A stretch of DNA of 64,000 nucleotides from Streptomyces sp. A 4/2 (GTDB lineage Bacteria > Actinomycetota > Actinomycetes > Streptomycetales > Streptomycetaceae), in the NCBI RefSeq assembly GCF_940670765.1, contig NZ_CALNVW010000031.1:186001-250000 (forward strand), in the 5' to 3' direction. Below are positions 61,044 through 64,000 of this stretch, in pieces. The notes under the pieces are model-generated. The model had not been told where the DNA came from. It ran no database searches and worked only from the letters and a program-made list of their open reading frames with translations. The first letter of the stretch is position 1, and each line of letters opens with the position of its first letter. Position numbers and translations under genes: made by a program.

Positions 61044-62191
61044 GCGTCACGGCAGCGAAGGGATTCACGGCGGCGGGTATCGCCGCCGGAATCAAGGAGA
61101 GCGGCAATCCGGATCTGGCCCTCGTGGTCAACAACGGGCCCCGACTGGCCGCTGCGGGCGTCTTCACCTCCAACCGCGTCAAGGCCGCCCCGGTCCTCTG
61201 GTCCGAGCAGGTGCTCAAGGGCGGCGCCGTCGGCGCGGTCGTCCTCAACTCCGGTGGTGCCAACGCCTGTACGGGTCCCAAGGGGTTCCAGGACACCCAC
61301 GCCACCGCGGAGAAGGCCGCCGAGGTCCTCGGCGGGAACGCGGGCGAGGTGGCCGTCGCGTCGACCGGCCTCATCGGGCTGCTGCTGCCCATGGACAAGC
61401 TCCTGCCGGGCATCGAGAAGGCTGCCACCGAACTCTCCGCGCACGGCGGCGAGAAGGCGGCCATCGCCATCAAGACCACCGACACCGTCCACAAGACGGC
61501 CGTCGCGGGCGGTGTGGGCTGGAGCGTCGGCGGAATGGCCAAGGGCGCGGGCATGCTCGCCCCCGGGCTCGCCACCATGCTGGTCGTCCTCACCACCGAC
61601 GCCGACCTGGAGAGCGCGGTCCTGGACCGGGCGCTGCGCGACGCCACCCGGCAGACCTTCGACCGGATCGACTCCGACGGCTGCATGTCGACCAACGACA
61701 CGGTGCTGCTGCTCGCCTCCGGCGCCTCCGAAGTGGTGCCCGGGTACGAGGAGTTCGCCCAGGCTGTCCGCACGGTCTGCGACGACCTCGCCCGTCAGCT
61801 GATCGGTGACGCGGAAGGGGCCAGCAAGGACATCCGCATCGAGGTCGTCAACGCCGCGACCGAGGACGACGCGGTCGAGGTGGGCCGCTCCATCGCCCGT
61901 AACAATCTGCTCAAGTGCGCCATCCACGGCGAGGACCCGAACTGGGGCCGGGTGCTGTCCGCGATCGGTACCACCGGGGCTGCCTTCGAGCCCGATGAGC
62001 TCAATGTCGCCATCAACGGCGTCTGGGTCTGCAAGAAGGGCTGTGTCGGCGAGGACCGTGATCTCGTCGACATGCGCTACCGCGAGGTGAAGATCACCGC
62101 CGATCTCGCCGCGGGCAGTGCGTCCGCCGTGATCTGGGCCAACGACCTCACCGCCGACTACGTCCACGAGAACAGCGCGTACAGCTCATGA
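61040..62191 (+). CDS. argJ: Bifunctional glutamate N-acetyltransferase/ornithine acetyltransferase ArgJ
   Basis: Recycles the acetyl group from N-acetylornithine to glutamate (first/fifth step). 383-residue precursor from GTG 61040, overlapping the argC stop. The self-cleavage site is seen: LATML with Ala178-Thr179, whose Thr becomes the N-terminal nucleophile of the beta chain. Other signatures: SGGANACTGPKGFQDTHATAEK and SDGCMSTNDTVLLLASG. Streptomyces use the bifunctional cyclic form. The stop overlaps argB (ATGA). Confidence 0.97.
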   Translation: MSVTAAKGFTAAGIAAGIKESGNPDLALVVNNGPRLAAAGVFTSNRVKAAPVLWSEQVLKGGAVGAVVLNSGGANACTGPKGFQDTHATAEKAAEVLGGNAGEVAVASTGLIGLLLPMDKLLPGIEKAATELSAHGGEKAAIAIKTTDTVHKTAVAGGVGWSVGGMAKGAGMLAPGLATMLVVLTTDADLESAVLDRALRDATRQTFDRIDSDGCMSTNDTVLLLASGASEVVPGYEEFAQAVRTVCDDLARQLIGDAEGASKDIRIEVVNAATEDDAVEVGRSIARNNLLKCAIHGEDPNWGRVLSAIGTTGAAFEPDELNVAINGVWVCKKGCVGEDRDLVDMRYREVKITADLAAGSASAVIWANDLTADYVHENSAYSS

Positions 62192-63129
62192 GTACCCGTA
62201 AGCACACCGCGCTGCCCAAGGCCCAGACCCTCATCGAGGCGCTGCCCTGGCTGACCCGCCACCACGGCAAGACCGTCGTCATCAAGTTCGGCGGCAACGC
62301 CATGGTCGACGAGGAGCTGAAGTCCGCCTTCGCCCAGGACGTCGTCTTCCTGCGGCACGCCGGGCTCAAGCCGGTCGTCGTGCACGGTGGCGGTCCGCAG
62401 ATCAGCGCGCAGCTCGACCGGCACGGCCTGGTCAGCGAGTTCAAGGCCGGACTGAGGGTGACCACCCCCGAGGCGATGGACGTCGTACGGATGGTCCTCG
62501 CCGGTCAGGTCCAGCGCGAACTCGTCGGGCTGCTCAACCAGCACGGCCCGCTCGCCGTCGGGATGACCGGCGAGGACGCGAACACGATCACCGCGGTCCA
62601 GCACTTCCCGCAGATCGACGGGGAGCCCGTGGACATCGGCCGGGTCGGTGAGATCACCGAGATCAACATCGGTGCGATCGAGGCCCTCCTCGACGACGGC
62701 CGGATCCCGGTCGTCTCCTCCATCGCGCGCAGCGCCGACGACAACCACGTCTTCAACGTGAACGCCGACACCGCCGCCGCCGCACTGGCCGCCGCGCTGA
62801 ACGCGGAGACGCTGATGGTGCTCACCGATGTCGAGGGGCTGTACGAGGACTGGCCGAACAGCGACGAGGTGATCAGCAGGCTCACGGCGAAGGAGCTGGA
62901 GAAGCTGCTGCCCGAGCTGGCCAGCGGCATGGTCCCCAAGATGCAGGGCTGCCTGTTCGCCGTGCGCAACGGCGTCACCACCGCCCGGGTGATCGACGGA
63001 CGGGTCCAGCACTCGATCCTGCTGGAGATCTTCACCGACGAGGGCATCGGCACGATGGTCGTGCCGGACGCAGAAGGCGCAGAAGCCGCAGAAGTCACCG
63101 AACGCACCGTCACCGAGGGGGAGTCATGA
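62188..63129 (+). CDS. argB: Acetylglutamate kinase
   Basis: ATP-dependent phosphorylation of N-acetylglutamate, second step and the usual feedback-inhibition point. 313 residues. VVIKFGGNAMVDEELKSAF, VVHGGGPQISAQLDRHGL, and FNVNADTAAAALAAALNAETLMVLTDVEG are the amino-acid-kinase motifs. The N-terminal helix (KAQTLIEALPWLTRHHGK) is the arginine-sensing extension found in feedback-inhibited hexameric enzymes. ATG 62188 overlaps argJ and the stop overlaps argD. Its C-terminus ends in an acidic tail. Confidence 0.97.
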   Translation: MSTRKHTALPKAQTLIEALPWLTRHHGKTVVIKFGGNAMVDEELKSAFAQDVVFLRHAGLKPVVVHGGGPQISAQLDRHGLVSEFKAGLRVTTPEAMDVVRMVLAGQVQRELVGLLNQHGPLAVGMTGEDANTITAVQHFPQIDGEPVDIGRVGEITEINIGAIEALLDDGRIPVVSSIARSADDNHVFNVNADTAAAALAAALNAETLMVLTDVEGLYEDWPNSDEVISRLTAKELEKLLPELASGMVPKMQGCLFAVRNGVTTARVIDGRVQHSILLEIFTDEGIGTMVVPDAEGAEAAEVTERTVTEGES

Positions 63130-64000
63130 GCAACCAGGATCTCGCGCAGCGCTGGCAGGGCGCTCTGATGGACAACTACGGCACCCCGAAACTCTCCCTG
63201 GTGCGCGGCGCGGGTGCCAGGGTCTGGGATGCCGACGGCACGGCGTACACCGACTTCGTCGGCGGCATCGCGGTCAACGCGCTCGGCCACGCCCACCCCG
63301 CGGTCGTCGACGCGGTCTCCCGGCAGATCGCCTCGCTCGGCCATGTCTCCAACCTCTACATCGCCGAACCGCCGGTCGCCCTCGCGGAGCGGCTGCTCCA
63401 GCTCTTCGGCCGCCCCGGCCGCGTGTACTTCGCCAACTCGGGCGCCGAGGCCAACGAAGCCGCCTTCAAGATCGGCCGGCTCACCGGGCGTACCCACATG
63501 GTCGCCACCCAGGGCGCCTTCCACGGCCGCACCATGGGCGCGCTCTCGCTGACCGGCCAGCCCGGCAAGCAGAACGGCTTCGAGCCGCTGCCCGGCGTGG
63601 TCACCCATGTTCCGTACGGTGACGTGGAAGCGCTGCGCGCGGTCGTCACCGAGAACACCGCCTTCGTGATCATCGAGCCGGTCCAGGGGGAGAACGGCGT
63701 CGTCGTCCCGCCCAAGGGCTACCTCCAGGCCGCCCGCGCGATCACCCGCGCCACCGGCACCCTGCTGGTGCTCGACGAGGTCCAGACCGGGGTCGGGCGC
63801 ACCGGCAGCTGGTTCGAGCACCAGGCGCACGACGGCGTCGACCCCGATGTCGTCACGCTCGCCAAGGGACTGGGCGGCGGGCTGCCGCTGGGCGCCGCTG
63901 TGGCGTTCGGCCCGGCGGCCGATCTGCTCCACCCCGGGCAGCACGGTTCGACGTTCGGCGGCAACCCCGTCGCCTGCGCCGCCGGACTCGCGGTGCTCGA
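63126..64000 (+). CDS. argD: Acetylornithine aminotransferase (3' truncated by window)
   Basis: PLP-dependent conversion of N-acetylglutamate semialdehyde to N-acetylornithine. 291 codons are visible from ATG 63126, which overlaps the argB stop. Class III aminotransferase marks: DFVGGIAVNALGHAHPAVV, FANSGAEANEAAFKIGRL, AFHGRTMGALSLTG, LLVLDEVQTGVGRTG and the PLP-binding Lys247 in TLAKGLGGGLPLG. The remainder (about 100 residues) and probably argR lie beyond the window. It belongs to the coupled argCJBD operon. Confidence 0.97.
   Translation, partial: MSNQDLAQRWQGALMDNYGTPKLSLVRGAGARVWDADGTAYTDFVGGIAVNALGHAHPAVVDAVSRQIASLGHVSNLYIAEPPVALAERLLQLFGRPGRVYFANSGAEANEAAFKIGRLTGRTHMVATQGAFHGRTMGALSLTGQPGKQNGFEPLPGVVTHVPYGDVEALRAVVTENTAFVIIEPVQGENGVVVPPKGYLQAARAITRATGTLLVLDEVQTGVGRTGSWFEHQAHDGVDPDVVTLAKGLGGGLPLGAAVAFGPAADLLHPGQHGSTFGGNPVACAAGLAVL

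Overview
The window is a high-GC actinobacterial chromosome segment, almost certainly Streptomyces. The evidence is the strong third-position GC bias, many GTG starts, 4-bp ATGA/GTGA gene overlaps, and a complete Pup-proteasome locus. Gene order also matches the well-known Streptomyces core (pup-prcB-prcA-pafA-pafBC-tatAC, infC-rpmI-rplT, pheST, argCJBD). No rRNA or tRNA gene, prophage, insertion sequence or CRISPR array is visible.

Layout. 1-12.6 kb: Pup, the 20S proteasome subunits, a LacI regulator divergent from an MFS transporter, the Pup ligase PafA, two FKBP-type proline isomerases, the WYL regulators PafB/PafC, two small proteins, TatA, TatC and a lipid kinase. 12.6-16.5 kb: a HelY-type helicase convergent with a pseudouridine synthase. 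16.6-24.4 kb: a self-contained sigma-K/RskA envelope module. It holds a fasciclin lipoprotein, a five-gene translationally coupled lipid-modification operon (FAD amine oxidase, DUF1365, two cyclopropane synthases, DUF1295), anti-sigma RskA and SigK. Three copies of the same ECF promoter (CCAATCC-N15-CCGAAT) tie these units together. 24.6-30.3 kb: a siderophore-interacting protein behind an iron box, a 5'-3' exonuclease, and a glycine-betaine ABC transporter whose permease is fused to two nearly identical binding domains.

30.6-41.2 kb is accessory-like: an XRE-cupin regulator, a metal-receptor protein, a hypothetical gene whose 3' end is a triplicated 24-bp repeat, a KirBac-like channel with an aberrant filter, a DUF2510 protein, a PLP aldolase/deaminase, a mycosin-like protease with a membrane partner, an SseB protein, an aquaporin and a DUF1844 protein. 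41.3-49.0 kb is translation core: infC (apparent AUC start, structured leader), rpmI, rplT, an rRNA methyltransferase, a soluble histidine kinase, pheS and pheT. 49.1-59.7 kb is mixed metabolism and regulation: a hydroxyacyl-CoA dehydrogenase, an EamA exporter and a MocR regulator whose start codons overlap head to head, a histidine-less phosphatase homologue, LysR, SDR, AraC-GyrI, a PhyH dioxygenase, and a two-gene module joining a small secreted protein to a stand-alone S74-type chaperone domain. 60.0-64.0 kb: argC-argJ-argB-argD behind an ArgR-type operator; argD runs off the window.

The items most worth following up are the sigma-K regulon with its three matched promoters, the secreted protein/S74 pair, the KirBac-like protein with a non-potassium filter, the duplicated betaine-binding domains, and the MocR/EamA overlapping starts. 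Several genes have a -10 hexamer 6-10 nt before the start codon and little or no Shine-Dalgarno, which suggests leaderless mRNAs.
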